DNA of 57,747 nucleotides from Bacteroides sp. (GTDB lineage: Bacteria; Bacteroidota; Bacteroidia; Bacteroidales; Muribaculaceae): positions 1 through 57,747 of the forward strand of contig JAAVDF010000040.1 in assembly GCA_014801945.1 (NCBI GenBank). The letters are read 5' to 3'. This document shows positions 9,245 through 18,104 of this stretch, piece by piece. The translations under genes were made by a program, and so were the position numbers. The notes under the pieces are model-generated. The model had not been told where the DNA came from, searched no databases, and was given only the letters and a program-made list of their open reading frames with translations. How positions within the stretch are numbered: the first letter of the stretch is position 1; each line of letters opens with the position of its first letter.

Positions 9245-9835
9245 TCATGACGGTTCAACAGTTTGTCCCTTCATGAGACGCAGCCATTTGCGATAACCAA
9301 GCAAAGCGATGACAGTATAGACGGCATAGAGGATACAATAGAAATTCAGACCTTTATAATAGTAAAGACATGAACATACTATATCCACCACGAACCATAC
9401 AAGCCACTGCTCGGCATATTTGCGTGCCATCATCCATAGACCGACTATCGAAAGAGCGGTAGTAAAGGCATCAGCAACCGGAACAGTGGAATCGGTAAAA
9501 TGAACGAGAATCCACCATATCATTATCCACAGGATCACTGTCGCAGCCACTGCACCACCCCACACCTGAATAGATGCATGGGTAATCTGGCGAGGTTTTT
9601 TCGCCGTACCTGCCGATCCGCGTGTCCAGACAATGAAACCATAGACAGCTATGACAAGATAGTAGATATTTATACCGAAATCAGCATATAGTCCCTTGGA
9701 ATAATAGATCCACATCGAGATCATAGGCATGATCACAGACGCAAGCCACACTTTGGCATCGGCATGATACTCCCACCAAAGGTATAGCAGGCCGACGGTA
9801 AAACCGAAAATTTCAAGTATGCTGTCGAAATTCAT
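9245..9835 (-). CDS. pnuT: PnuC-family vitamin permease, probably thiamine (PnuT)
   Basis: This 196-residue inner-membrane protein has about seven hydrophobic segments and the PnuC-type motifs WLVWFVVDIVCSCLYYYKGL (near 140-160) and LLYLWWEYHAD (near 16-26). PnuC-family channels allow facilitated diffusion of a vitamin that is then trapped by phosphorylation. The classical substrate is nicotinamide riboside. Here the gene follows a TPP-riboswitch-controlled outer-membrane receptor by 57 bp in the same orientation, so thiamine is the likely substrate, as proposed for PnuT of Bacteroidetes. The thiamine pyrophosphokinase gene that often completes this operon is absent: the next gene downstream is dapF with its own promoter. 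Confidence 0.85.
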   Translation of the reverse strand: MNFDSILEIFGFTVGLLYLWWEYHADAKVWLASVIMPMISMWIYYSKGLYADFGINIYYLVIAVYGFIVWTRGSAGTAKKPRQITHASIQVWGGAVAATVILWIMIWWILVHFTDSTVPVADAFTTALSIVGLWMMARKYAEQWLVWFVVDIVCSCLYYYKGLNFYCILYAVYTVIALLGYRKWLRLMKGQTVEPS

Positions 9836-9892
9836 ATTTTTACGTACAGGCTATGACATTCCATTGAGAATATCGATGAGTACAAGGTCATA

Positions 9893-12130
9893 TCAGAAAC
9901 GAAGAGTTGCCGTAGCCATTACATGGGTCGGAGCTTGCGCGGCATAGCCGGCATAACGATATATGATCTTCTCTCCTCCATCAACGTAATAACCCGCTCC
10001 GGCATAACCGTTGTTGAAATACTTCTTATTAAACAGATTATAGACCGATAAGCCTAGGCGCATTTCTTTTATGCCCTGAAGGTGCTTGAACGTGTAACCA
10101 AGATGAAGATCACTTACAAAATATGCGTCAAGACGTGCTTCCTCACTCTTGGCATTGTTCATGTACTGCTTTCCGACATAACGGCTCTGAAGCGACGCAT
10201 CAGCTCCATGGAAATTAAAGTTGAAAGCGTTACTGAAAATCAGGTCAGGCGAGAAGGCAATCGGAGTGTCGCCGAGCGCGAAAGAGATAGGATTGGTCCA
10301 CTCGTCCTCGTAGATGTATTCAACAAAATTCTTTATGCGGTTACGCGAAAGCGTGAGGTTGAACTGCCAATCGAACCATTGGCAGGGGCGAAGGGCCGCC
10401 TGCAATTCCACACCCATACGGTAAGAGTCCGGAACATTTACGCTTATGGGATTACCCGTATCCGACAATTCACCTGTGGCCACAAGCTGATCCTTATAAA
10501 GCATGTAATAAAGGTTTACACCTAAGGTGAACAGCTTATGATTGAAAGTATATCCGACTTCGAAATCATTCAGGCGTTCGGATTCCGGTCTGTGAGCAGG
10601 ATCACCGTCAGTGAAATTATCGCGCGTAGGCTCTTTCTGCGCCACAGCCCACGACGCAAACGCACGATGACTCCCGTAGGTATAGTTAAGTCCAAGCTTA
10701 GGATTAAAGAAATTCCACCGGCGATCCACATCCAGAACAGCGGGCGCGGCAATGTTCCAGTCCCAATTGTCTGATGCCCCTTTTATTGTATAATGGATAT
10801 GGCGATACTGCATGTCGGCATAGGCCGAAAACTGTCGGTTGATCTCATAATTCGCCCTGAGGAAGAAATTCAGGTCAAACTTTCGGCCGGTATTATCATA
10901 ATACTTCTGCAAGGGATCAATAGGTCCTACATAATTACGAACCCACTTCACCTGTCCGAAATGATGGCCCTTGAAATCAGTAGCCGCACCACCGAGAACC
11001 ACATTCCACCCGTCACGGACATAATTGACGTTGAGCTGACCGCCACCGAAATGATTGACATTGTTTTTGAGACGTATGAGGTCTGACTTCTTAATTGTAG
11101 CACCGTCAGCATCTACAAACGGCACGAGTCCGTATTCCTCCAGTGTACGGTTCGTCTTGTACTGATCATAATACCCGTCATCGCAAGTATAGTGCAAGGT
11201 AGCATTCAGATGGAAGAACTCGCCAAGACGCTGATTGAGCAGCAACTGAAAATGATGCTGGATATAGTTATCGTACTGATCAGGATAATAGGCCACATTG
11301 CCATCCTTGTCCGTATATTCGCCACACGGGTTGTAACGACGGCCGAACTCCTTCATCTGCTCTTTTGAAGCATAGTCCCAAGCCATGTAAGTCTTTTCCT
11401 TGCCACCGAAGGCAAGCAAGCGCACCTTTGTATTATAACCGGAATAGGCAGCCTGTCCGAAGTAGCTCCATAGTTCGGATGTCGCACGGTCGATATATCC
11501 GTCAGACCCAAGATGACTTATACGCGCATCAAAACTCCAAAGTTCTCCGAGCAGCCCCGACCCGACACGCAGTGTCTGGCGGTTGGTGTTGTATGCGCCA
11601 TACGCTCCAGAAAGTTCAGCGTATGGATCTTCGGACGGTGCATCGGTTATCATATTCACGCTCGCGCCGAATGCGCCCGCACCGTTGGTCGATGTGCCTG
11701 CACCACGCTGAATCTGCACATCGCCGAGCGACGAAGCGAGATCCGGCATATTGACCCAATAGACGTTATGGCTCTCAGGATTATTGATCGGCACACCGTT
11801 GGCCGTGACATTGATGCGCGAACCATCCGTTCCTCTGATCCTCATCGACGTATAGCCCACTCCGCCACCGGCATCGGAGGTAGTGGTGACTGACGGAGTC
11901 ATCTGCAGGAGATATGTCATGTCTCTGCCGTCATTGTTCTTTACGAGTTCGCGCTTGGTGACATTCGTAAAGGCAATAGGAGTCTTTGCCGTGGCTCGGT
12001 TAGCCACGATCTCCACCTGATTCAACACTAAATTCAATGAGTCACTCTCCTCCTCCGCAACTACAGCAGCGGATACAGGACACACGCCTCCGGACACAAG
12101 GAGGGCAGGAAGAAGGTATCTCTTCATCAT
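9893..12130 (-). CDS. TonB-dependent outer-membrane receptor for thiamine
   Basis: The 745-residue protein has a signal peptide (about residues 1-21), a plug domain with RIRGTDGSRINVTANGVPIN (near 100-120) and GAGTSTNGAGAFGASVNMIT, then a long beta-barrel ending in an outer-membrane-type C-terminal phenylalanine (ATATLRF). It lacks the N-terminal carboxypeptidase-regulatory-like domain of SusC-type receptors. It would import a ligand across the outer membrane using TonB energy. The TPP riboswitch immediately before its start and the PnuT-like permease after it make thiamine or a thiamine derivative the expected ligand. This corresponds to the OMR1-type thiamine receptors described in Bacteroidetes. 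Confidence 0.9.
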   Translation of the reverse strand: MMKRYLLPALLVSGGVCPVSAAVVAEEESDSLNLVLNQVEIVANRATAKTPIAFTNVTKRELVKNNDGRDMTYLLQMTPSVTTTSDAGGGVGYTSMRIRGTDGSRINVTANGVPINNPESHNVYWVNMPDLASSLGDVQIQRGAGTSTNGAGAFGASVNMITDAPSEDPYAELSGAYGAYNTNRQTLRVGSGLLGELWSFDARISHLGSDGYIDRATSELWSYFGQAAYSGYNTKVRLLAFGGKEKTYMAWDYASKEQMKEFGRRYNPCGEYTDKDGNVAYYPDQYDNYIQHHFQLLLNQRLGEFFHLNATLHYTCDDGYYDQYKTNRTLEEYGLVPFVDADGATIKKSDLIRLKNNVNHFGGGQLNVNYVRDGWNVVLGGAATDFKGHHFGQVKWVRNYVGPIDPLQKYYDNTGRKFDLNFFLRANYEINRQFSAYADMQYRHIHYTIKGASDNWDWNIAAPAVLDVDRRWNFFNPKLGLNYTYGSHRAFASWAVAQKEPTRDNFTDGDPAHRPESERLNDFEVGYTFNHKLFTLGVNLYYMLYKDQLVATGELSDTGNPISVNVPDSYRMGVELQAALRPCQWFDWQFNLTLSRNRIKNFVEYIYEDEWTNPISFALGDTPIAFSPDLIFSNAFNFNFHGADASLQSRYVGKQYMNNAKSEEARLDAYFVSDLHLGYTFKHLQGIKEMRLGLSVYNLFNKKYFNNGYAGAGYYVDGGEKIIYRYAGYAAQAPTHVMATATLRF

Positions 12131-12136
12131 TTTTTC

Positions 12137-12234
12137 TCTACGCCGGTATTACCCGGATCAGGTTCAAAGGGTATAATCTCAGACCTGCCTCCAATGAGCT
12201 GACAGCCACTCACGACAGAAGGCGGACACCCCTA
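12137..12234 (-). promoter_or_regulatory. TPP riboswitch (THI element)
   Basis: Read on the minus strand, the element starts with GGGGTGTCC and has the CTGAGAT segment, then ACCCTTTGAACCTGATC and GGGTAATACCGGCGTAGAG. These are the conserved parts of the thiamine pyrophosphate aptamer. Its 3' end lies about 6 nt from the receptor start codon at 12130, with no room for a separate terminator. Control is therefore probably at translation initiation: TPP binding would hide the start region and shut off thiamine uptake. Confidence 0.95.
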
Positions 12235-12317
12235 AAATATGTAAACTAAGTCTCTGAAATGCAGCCGGCGAATCCGACACAAATCTGAATTCCGTTATCC
12301 AGCCTGAATTTCGGATG

Positions 12318-12348
12318 CAAAGGTAACAATTTGTATTTTGAATATCAA
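12318..12348 (-). promoter_or_regulatory. Promoter of the thiamine uptake operon
   Basis: On the minus strand TTG (12348-12346), 20 nt, then TACCTTTG (12325-12318). The predicted transcript would start near 12311, placing about 75 nt before the riboswitch. Confidence 0.6.
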
Positions 12349-12505
12349 TTTTATTATTGTAATTTTGTAAGTAAGTGCGAATATATTCCAGTTAATGCAA
12401 TTTATCCTAACGCACCATTGTTTTTCCATCTCTTCAGTCCGATAATCTAAGATTTTTGTTTAATTTTGTCGCTGACAAGTAACTTACCCATATCTCCAAT
12501 TATAC

Positions 12506-15500
12506 ATGACCGACGACGAAGCCCTCAGCCAATTATATTTTAAAGACACGGCTTTCCAGAACCTCATGCAGAAGCGCATTTTCAACGTGCTTCTCATAGC
12601 ATCCGCCTACGATGCGTTCATGATGGAAGAAGACGGACGCGTGGAGGAACAGCTGTATTTCGAATACACCTCCCTCAACCTCTCCTCGCCTCCCCGTGTG
12701 ACCCGCGCACTCAACTCAGCGGAAGGTCTCGAAATTCTCAAGACAAAAAGTTTCGACCTCGTCATAATGATGCCCGGCAACGACGTGAGTGAAACGTTTA
12801 CCGGCGCGCGCCGTATCCGGGAGCACTATCCCGACATGCCGATAATTGTCCTCACTCCATTCTCCAAGGAGGTGTCACGCAGACTTTCCAAAGAGGACTT
12901 TTCAGGAATTGACTATGTGTTTTCTTGGCTCGGCAATGTCGATCTTCTCCTTGCGATAATCAAGCTTCTTGAGGATAAGATGAATGCCGACAATGACATA
13001 AACGGTGTCGGCGTGCAGATGATACTCCTCGTGGAGGACTCGGTGCGTTTTTATTCTTCAGTGCTGCCGATAGTTTATAAGTTCATCCTCAAGCAGTCAC
13101 GTGAATTTTCTACCGAGGCTCTCAATGAGCATGAGCAAATGTTGCGTATGCGCGGACGTCCTAAAGTGATGCTTGCCCGTGACTATGAGGAAGCTCTCGA
13201 ACTTTATGACCGTTACAGCGACCACATCCTCGGTGTGATCAGCGACGTCTCGTTCAAGCGCGAAGGCAAAAAAGATCCCAAGGCAGGCATAAGACTCGCC
13301 CGTGAGCTACGTGAACGCGACCCATATCTGCCACTTATTATCGAAAGTTCAGAAAATGAGAACGCTCACGACGTGCTTGAACTCGGCGGCACATTCATTG
13401 ATAAAAATTCCAAGAAGTTTCCCGTCGATCTCGGCAAAGCTATCATCAATAACTTCGGTTTCGGTGACTTCGTGATCCGCAATCCCGAAAGCGGCGAAGA
13501 GATTTTCCGTATAAAATCCCTGAAAGATCTTCAGAAAAACATCTTCGACATTCCAGCCGAAGCCCTTTACTGGCACGCGTCGTTCAACGACATCTCGCGC
13601 TGGCTCTACTCGCGCGCCATGTTCCCGATAGCCGAGGTCATCAAACATCACCGCTTCCGTGATCTCAAAGATGCACCGCAGGTGCGACAGCTGTTTTTCG
13701 ATCTGATCGTGAAGTATCGTAAGATGAAAAACCGCGGCGTGGTCGCCATATTCCAGAAAGACCGTTTCGACCACTATTCCAATTTCGCTCGTATCGGACA
13801 AGGCTCGCTCGGAGGCAAAGGACGCGGTCTGGCATTCATCGACTCTATCATAAAGAAAAATCCGATCTGCGATAACTTCGACGGTATTTCAATCACGATC
13901 CCGCGCACTGTAGTGCTCTGCACCGATATATTCGATGAATTTATGGAGAGCAACAAGCTCTATCCCATAGCCCTGAGCGATGCACCTGACGATGAGATCC
14001 TGTCTCATTTCCTCCGTGGGAAGCTACCCCGGAGAATCAAGGATGATCTCCTTGCACTGTTCGAAGTTGTCGATACGCCTATTGCCGTGCGCAGTTCGAG
14101 CCTACTTGAGGATTCGCATTACCAGCCCTTTGCAGGAATCTATTCCACCTACATGGTGCCCAAGATCAGCGATCCGCAGGAAATGCTCAAGATGGTCACG
14201 AGTGCCATCAAGGGTGTGTATGCTTCCGTGTTCTATTCCGACTCGAAAGCCTACATGACAGCAACCTCCAACGTGATCGATCAGGAGAAAATGGCAGTGA
14301 TACTTCAGGAAGTTGTCGGCAAAGATTTAGAGGGCTACTATTTCCCGTCATTCTCAGGCGTAGGCCGTTCACTCAATTACTATCCCCTCAACGATGAAAA
14401 GCCGGAAGACGGTGTGGCTGAAATAGCTGTCGGACTCGGCAAATACATTGTTGACGGTGGTCTTGCCCTCCGCTTTTCTCCGCGTCATCCCGAAAACGTC
14501 CTCCAGACATCGGAACTGTCATTGGCCCTGCGCGACACACAGACACGAATGTACGCATTGGACATGAAAGGTGACGAGCGTGAGACTTCACTCTCAGGAC
14601 AGCCCATCAAAAAACCGGAATCAATGTCAAACCTGAAGGTTGATGACGGCTACAATGTGGCCAAACTTCGCGTTCAGGATGTGGCCGAGCGAGGTGCGCT
14701 AAAATACATGGTATCGACATTTGATTTCCGCGACAATGTGATCCGTGACAGCGATTTCGGCGAAGGACGTCGCGTGGTTACCTTCAACAACATTCTTAAA
14801 CACAAGGCATATCCCTTGGCTGAAGCGGTGGATTTCATGCTCACGACAGGTCAAGAAGCCATGCAACGTCCGGTCGAAATAGAATTTGCCGGCATGGTCG
14901 AACCAAACAGCAGTAACAAGGGACGCCTGTATTGGCTTCAGATCCGACCGATTGTCGATAGGAAGGAGACGGTGGATGAAGCATTGATGTCAACCCCTGA
15001 TGAAAAATTGCTGCTCAAATCCGGAACTGCTCTCGGTCATGGAAGTATCGAAGGTGTAAACACAGTTGTCTATGTCCGCCCCGAAAAATTCTCATCGTCC
15101 AACAATTCGCTGATCGCACGCGAGATCGAAAAGATCAACCGTGGATTCCTTGACAGGGAAGAGCGTTATGTGCTCATCGGACCGGGACGATGGGGTTCGT
15201 CCGATACATCGCTTGGCATACCCGTGAAATGGCCGGCCATTTCCGCAGCAAAATTGATTGTAGAGTCCTCGCTGCCGAACTATCGCATCGAACCGAGTCA
15301 GGGCACACACTTCTTCCAGAATCTCACTTCGTTCGGAGTAGCTTACTTCACTATCGACACCAATGCAAAACGCAAGCCGGGTGATCCTGTGACTGATCTT
15401 TACGATGTGGATTTCCTGAACGCTCAACCGGCCGTCTATGAGAGTGATTTCGTACGAATAGTCACCTTCAGCTCTCCTCTTGCAATAGGCGTGAACGGAT

Positions 15501-15538
15501 TGAAAGGGACAGGTGTGGTAGTAAAGCCGGAAGTATGA
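12506..15538 (+). CDS. Receiver-domain / PEP-synthase-type ATP-grasp fusion protein
   Basis: This 1010-residue cytosolic protein begins with two receiver-like domains. The first (about 25-155) is degenerate, with DLVIMMPG where the phospho-acceptor Asp would be. The second (about 170-325) keeps ILLVEDS, the acceptor in VISDVSF, IIESSE and FIDKNSKKF, so it may be phosphorylated. It carries a long insertion after its first strand. A PPDK N-terminal ATP-grasp domain follows, with GQGSLGGKGRG near 431-441, AVRSSSLLEDSHYQPFAG near 527-544 and the closing LQIRPI near 811. The swivelling phosphohistidine domain and the PEP/pyruvate TIM barrel of true PEP synthases are absent. Instead a C-terminal domain of about 180 residues has GPGRWGSSD and EPSQGTHFFQN. 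It stands alone. It is often called phosphoenolpyruvate synthase, but the substrate and reaction are unknown. Confidence 0.85.
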   Translation: MTDDEALSQLYFKDTAFQNLMQKRIFNVLLIASAYDAFMMEEDGRVEEQLYFEYTSLNLSSPPRVTRALNSAEGLEILKTKSFDLVIMMPGNDVSETFTGARRIREHYPDMPIIVLTPFSKEVSRRLSKEDFSGIDYVFSWLGNVDLLLAIIKLLEDKMNADNDINGVGVQMILLVEDSVRFYSSVLPIVYKFILKQSREFSTEALNEHEQMLRMRGRPKVMLARDYEEALELYDRYSDHILGVISDVSFKREGKKDPKAGIRLARELRERDPYLPLIIESSENENAHDVLELGGTFIDKNSKKFPVDLGKAIINNFGFGDFVIRNPESGEEIFRIKSLKDLQKNIFDIPAEALYWHASFNDISRWLYSRAMFPIAEVIKHHRFRDLKDAPQVRQLFFDLIVKYRKMKNRGVVAIFQKDRFDHYSNFARIGQGSLGGKGRGLAFIDSIIKKNPICDNFDGISITIPRTVVLCTDIFDEFMESNKLYPIALSDAPDDEILSHFLRGKLPRRIKDDLLALFEVVDTPIAVRSSSLLEDSHYQPFAGIYSTYMVPKISDPQEMLKMVTSAIKGVYASVFYSDSKAYMTATSNVIDQEKMAVILQEVVGKDLEGYYFPSFSGVGRSLNYYPLNDEKPEDGVAEIAVGLGKYIVDGGLALRFSPRHPENVLQTSELSLALRDTQTRMYALDMKGDERETSLSGQPIKKPESMSNLKVDDGYNVAKLRVQDVAERGALKYMVSTFDFRDNVIRDSDFGEGRRVVTFNNILKHKAYPLAEAVDFMLTTGQEAMQRPVEIEFAGMVEPNSSNKGRLYWLQIRPIVDRKETVDEALMSTPDEKLLLKSGTALGHGSIEGVNTVVYVRPEKFSSSNNSLIAREIEKINRGFLDREERYVLIGPGRWGSSDTSLGIPVKWPAISAAKLIVESSLPNYRIEPSQGTHFFQNLTSFGVAYFTIDTNAKRKPGDPVTDLYDVDFLNAQPAVYESDFVRIVTFSSPLAIGVNGLKGTGVVVKPEV

Positions 15539-15567
15539 CGATAAGACTCTTCTGACTGTCTGACACC

Positions 15568-15621
15568 AAAATATCCGGGCCGCATGTGATAAACTTGAAT
15601 CACACGCGGCCCGGATATTTT
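15568..15621. terminator. Bidirectional terminator between convergent genes
   Basis: A 22-bp stem (arms 15568-15589 and 15600-15621, one mismatch) with a 10-nt loop and A/T-rich ends. GC-rich core GGGCCGC pairs with GCGGCCC. It lies 29 nt after the plus-strand stop at 15538 and 56 nt after the minus-strand stop at 15677, so it can serve both. Confidence 0.85.
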
Positions 15622-15676
15622 CAGAGTTACTCAATGTTTAAGCCGATGATATTTCAGTTAAAACGGCCATTGATAA

Positions 15677-16120
15677 TCAGCGACGGAATGCTATCGGCAA
15701 GATGCAATAGACAGGAACGGGCGTTTCATCGACCATTCCGGCATCCCAAGCCGGCATTTTCGAGAGAATCCTCACAGCCTCACGGTTAAGTGACTCTTCC
15801 ACTCCTTTAAGCACGGAGATATGCGATAATGAGCCATCCTTATTTACGACGAAACTGCAGAGCACACGTCCTTCGATTCCATCACGGTATGCCTTGGATG
15901 GATACTTGCGCTCACCGTTGATGAAGCGGAGCATCTCAGTATCCCCACCGGGGAAACTTGGATGAACATCGACACTCTCGTAGTCATACACATCAATTGA
16001 AATCTGCACTTTCGGAGTACCGGTCACACTGGCAATATGCTTGGGCGATTGCGCGCGCGAGGTTAAGGCGAGGATCGCCATGAGAGGGAGGAGAATGAAT
16101 CTGAGTATAGGTTTGTGCAT
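15677..16120 (-). CDS. Small periplasmic TonB C-terminal-domain protein
   Basis: The 147-residue product has a signal peptide (hydrophobic 8-20, TSRAQ cleavage region near 20-24). A TonB C-terminal domain follows at roughly 65-147, with KYPSKAYRDGIEGRVLCSFVV-like and NREAVRILSKMPAWDAG-like segments. In classical TonB this domain contacts the TonB box of receptors. The proline-rich periplasmic spacer is missing, and the hydrophobic N-terminus looks cleavable rather than a membrane anchor. It is therefore unlikely to transduce proton-motive energy the usual way and may be an accessory or envelope-stress protein. A promoter lies at 16145-16175. Confidence 0.85.
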   Translation of the reverse strand: MHKPILRFILLPLMAILALTSRAQSPKHIASVTGTPKVQISIDVYDYESVDVHPSFPGGDTEMLRFINGERKYPSKAYRDGIEGRVLCSFVVNKDGSLSHISVLKGVEESLNREAVRILSKMPAWDAGMVDETPVPVYCILPIAFRR

Positions 16121-16144
16121 TGTGTTTTAGCTAATGTGGCAGAA

Positions 16145-16175
16145 CAAAATTAGCAGTTGGATTTGTCCTACGCAA
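16145..16175 (-). promoter_or_regulatory. Promoter of the small TonB-domain gene
   Basis: On the minus strand TTG (16175-16173), 20 nt, then TAATTTTG (16152-16145), 24 nt ahead of the ATG at 16120. This is a full match to the phylum consensus. Confidence 0.6.
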
Positions 16176-16306
16176 CTATTTTGTGATTGATTACAATTGT
16201 TTTAGCTTTCTTGACATTTACAGACGATTCATAAATAGGACTGACAGATATAATAATGTGACGTTGCGTCCGTTTAATATAAGAAGCACCCACATCCTCC
16301 ATAATT

Positions 16307-17341
16307 ATGTCACGACTTCTCCACAGCGCGCTCCGTCATTATCTGCTTCCTTTTGCCCTCATGGCAGCGGGGAGTGCCGATGTGCTGGCTCAGGATTCAT
16401 CATCAGCCTACAGTTTTTTAAATCTCCCCTCCTCCACCCTCACCTACGGTCTGGGCGGCATCAACATATCGGCGATCGAGGACGACATCAACAGCATAGA
16501 CCAGAATCCCGGTCTCCTTGGATCGGAAATAGACATGCAGCTTGGCGTCAATTACATGCGCTATGTAGGTGAAAGCAACTTTGCAGGTGTCAAATTCGGA
16601 CGTAGTGCGGGTGATCATGGCGCGTGGGCGGCCGGCTTACAATATTTCGGTTACGGAACCATCAAAGGTGCTGACATAAACGGAGTGCTCACCGGCGACT
16701 TCTCTCCCAAGGACATGGTTTTCAACGGGACCTATGCCCATGACATTACTGACCGTTGGCGCGGAGGTGCGACACTTAAATTCATTTACTCTTCCTACGA
16801 TTCCTACACCGCTATGGCTCTGGCGACGGATCTTGGTGTCAACTACTATGATCCGGAATCCAATTTCTCGTTCTCGGCAGTCGTTGCCAATCTCGGCGGT
16901 CAGATCAAACGCTTCCATGAAGCGTATAACCGTCTCCCCGTTGATCTGCGTGTGGGATTTTCGAAATCGTTCGGGACTCTGCCCGTCACATGGTCAGTAA
17001 CCGCGTGGAATCTTACCAAATGGCATCTGCCGTTCTATGATAATGGCGACGGTTCAGAAAGCGCGTCACCCGTGATCAAGGACAAATTCGGCTCTAATCT
17101 GATGCGACATCTTGTCTTTGCCGCCGATTTCATTCCGAGTGAAAAATTCCATGTCGGCATAGGCTACAACTATAAGACGCGCACCGACATGTCAACTTAT
17201 AAGCGCAGCTTCCTCTCCGGGTTTTCGGCCTGTGCCGGGATCAATGTCAAGAATTTCGGTGTCGGTGTCGCTCTTGCTCAGCCCCACAACGGAGCTACGA
17301 CAATAATGCTAAATCTTTCAACAAAACTATATGAGTTCTGA
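16307..17341 (+). CDS. porQ: Type IX secretion system protein PorQ
   Basis: This 344-residue outer-membrane protein has a signal peptide (cleavage after VLAQ near residue 29). It shows the family-typical start of the mature chain, SAYSFLNLPSSTLTYGLGG followed by ISAIEDDINSIDQNPGLL. The remainder alternates in beta-barrel fashion (PorV/FadL-like). PorQ works at the outer membrane in the attachment complex of the type IX secretion system, helping deliver C-terminal-domain-tagged proteins to the surface. The following cmk and ispH genes reproduce the order known from Porphyromonas gingivalis, which supports the name. It overlaps cmk by 11 bp. Other secretion components are not in this window. 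Confidence 0.9.
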   Translation: MSRLLHSALRHYLLPFALMAAGSADVLAQDSSSAYSFLNLPSSTLTYGLGGINISAIEDDINSIDQNPGLLGSEIDMQLGVNYMRYVGESNFAGVKFGRSAGDHGAWAAGLQYFGYGTIKGADINGVLTGDFSPKDMVFNGTYAHDITDRWRGGATLKFIYSSYDSYTAMALATDLGVNYYDPESNFSFSAVVANLGGQIKRFHEAYNRLPVDLRVGFSKSFGTLPVTWSVTAWNLTKWHLPFYDNGDGSESASPVIKDKFGSNLMRHLVFAADFIPSEKFHVGIGYNYKTRTDMSTYKRSFLSGFSACAGINVKNFGVGVALAQPHNGATTIMLNLSTKLYEF

Positions 17342-18023
17342 AAAAATCATCATAGCCATTGACGGATATTCCTCATCCGGAAAAAGCACGATGGCACGCC
17401 GTCTGGCAAAGACCATCGGTTACCGCTACATTGATTCGGGTGCCATGTATCGCGCGGTGACACTCTATGCAATGCGCAACGGAATGATCAACAGTGACGG
17501 ATCAGTAGCAACCGACATGCTTACCGCCGCCCTCCCTGCCATCCACATAGATTTCAAAGTCCAAGGTGATGGCCAGCAGACCATGCTCAATGGTGAGATT
17601 GTAGAAAGTGAAATCCGTACCCTTGAGGTGTCCAACCACGTCTCCCCCGTGGCTACCATCCCGGCTGTCCGCCACGCACTCGTGAGGATGCAGCGTGACA
17701 TGGGAGAATCAAAGGGTATTGTTATGGACGGACGCGACATAGGAACAATCGTATTCCCCGCTGCTGAAATGAAAGTGTTCTGCAACGCCACTCCCGAACG
17801 CCGTGCCGAACGTCGCTACAAGGAACTGCGGGAGAAAGGTGCTGACGTGACTTATGAGGAGGTTCTCGCCAACGTTACCGAGCGCGATCATATCGATATG
17901 ACCCGTAAGGAAAGTCCGCTCAGATGTGCTGACGACGCTGTGATGCTCGATAATTCAGCCATGACAATTGACGAGCAGAATGAATGGCTGCTCCGTCTCT
18001 TCCATTCAATAGTCGATAAGTAA
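17331..18023 (+). CDS. cmk: Cytidylate kinase
   Basis: Cmk phosphorylates CMP and dCMP with ATP in pyrimidine nucleotide recycling. The 230-residue protein carries the P-loop GYSSSGKST at 12-20, the CMP-binding DSGAMYRAV near 36-44, DGRDIGTIVFP near 132-142 and the lid ERRAERRYKELREKG near 155-170. The length is that of long-type bacterial CMP kinases. Its ATG overlaps the porQ stop by 11 bp, so the two are co-transcribed and probably translationally coupled. ispH follows 81 bp later. Confidence 0.96.
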   Translation: MSSEKIIIAIDGYSSSGKSTMARRLAKTIGYRYIDSGAMYRAVTLYAMRNGMINSDGSVATDMLTAALPAIHIDFKVQGDGQQTMLNGEIVESEIRTLEVSNHVSPVATIPAVRHALVRMQRDMGESKGIVMDGRDIGTIVFPAAEMKVFCNATPERRAERRYKELREKGADVTYEEVLANVTERDHIDMTRKESPLRCADDAVMLDNSAMTIDEQNEWLLRLFHSIVDK

Positions 18024-18104
18024 GATTGGACCGACCGCGTCAATTCGACTTGACTGAAATTTACTCAACTCAGATTCATCCATCCACAAGCATCCACCAC
18101 GACA

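Noticed and set aside
9245-9835. Nicotinamide riboside transporter PnuC
   Set aside because: The family is the same, but the TPP riboswitch and receptor in the same operon make thiamine the better substrate.
12037-12249. 70-codon plus-strand frame
   Set aside because: It lies opposite the TPP riboswitch and the receptor start and is explained by them.
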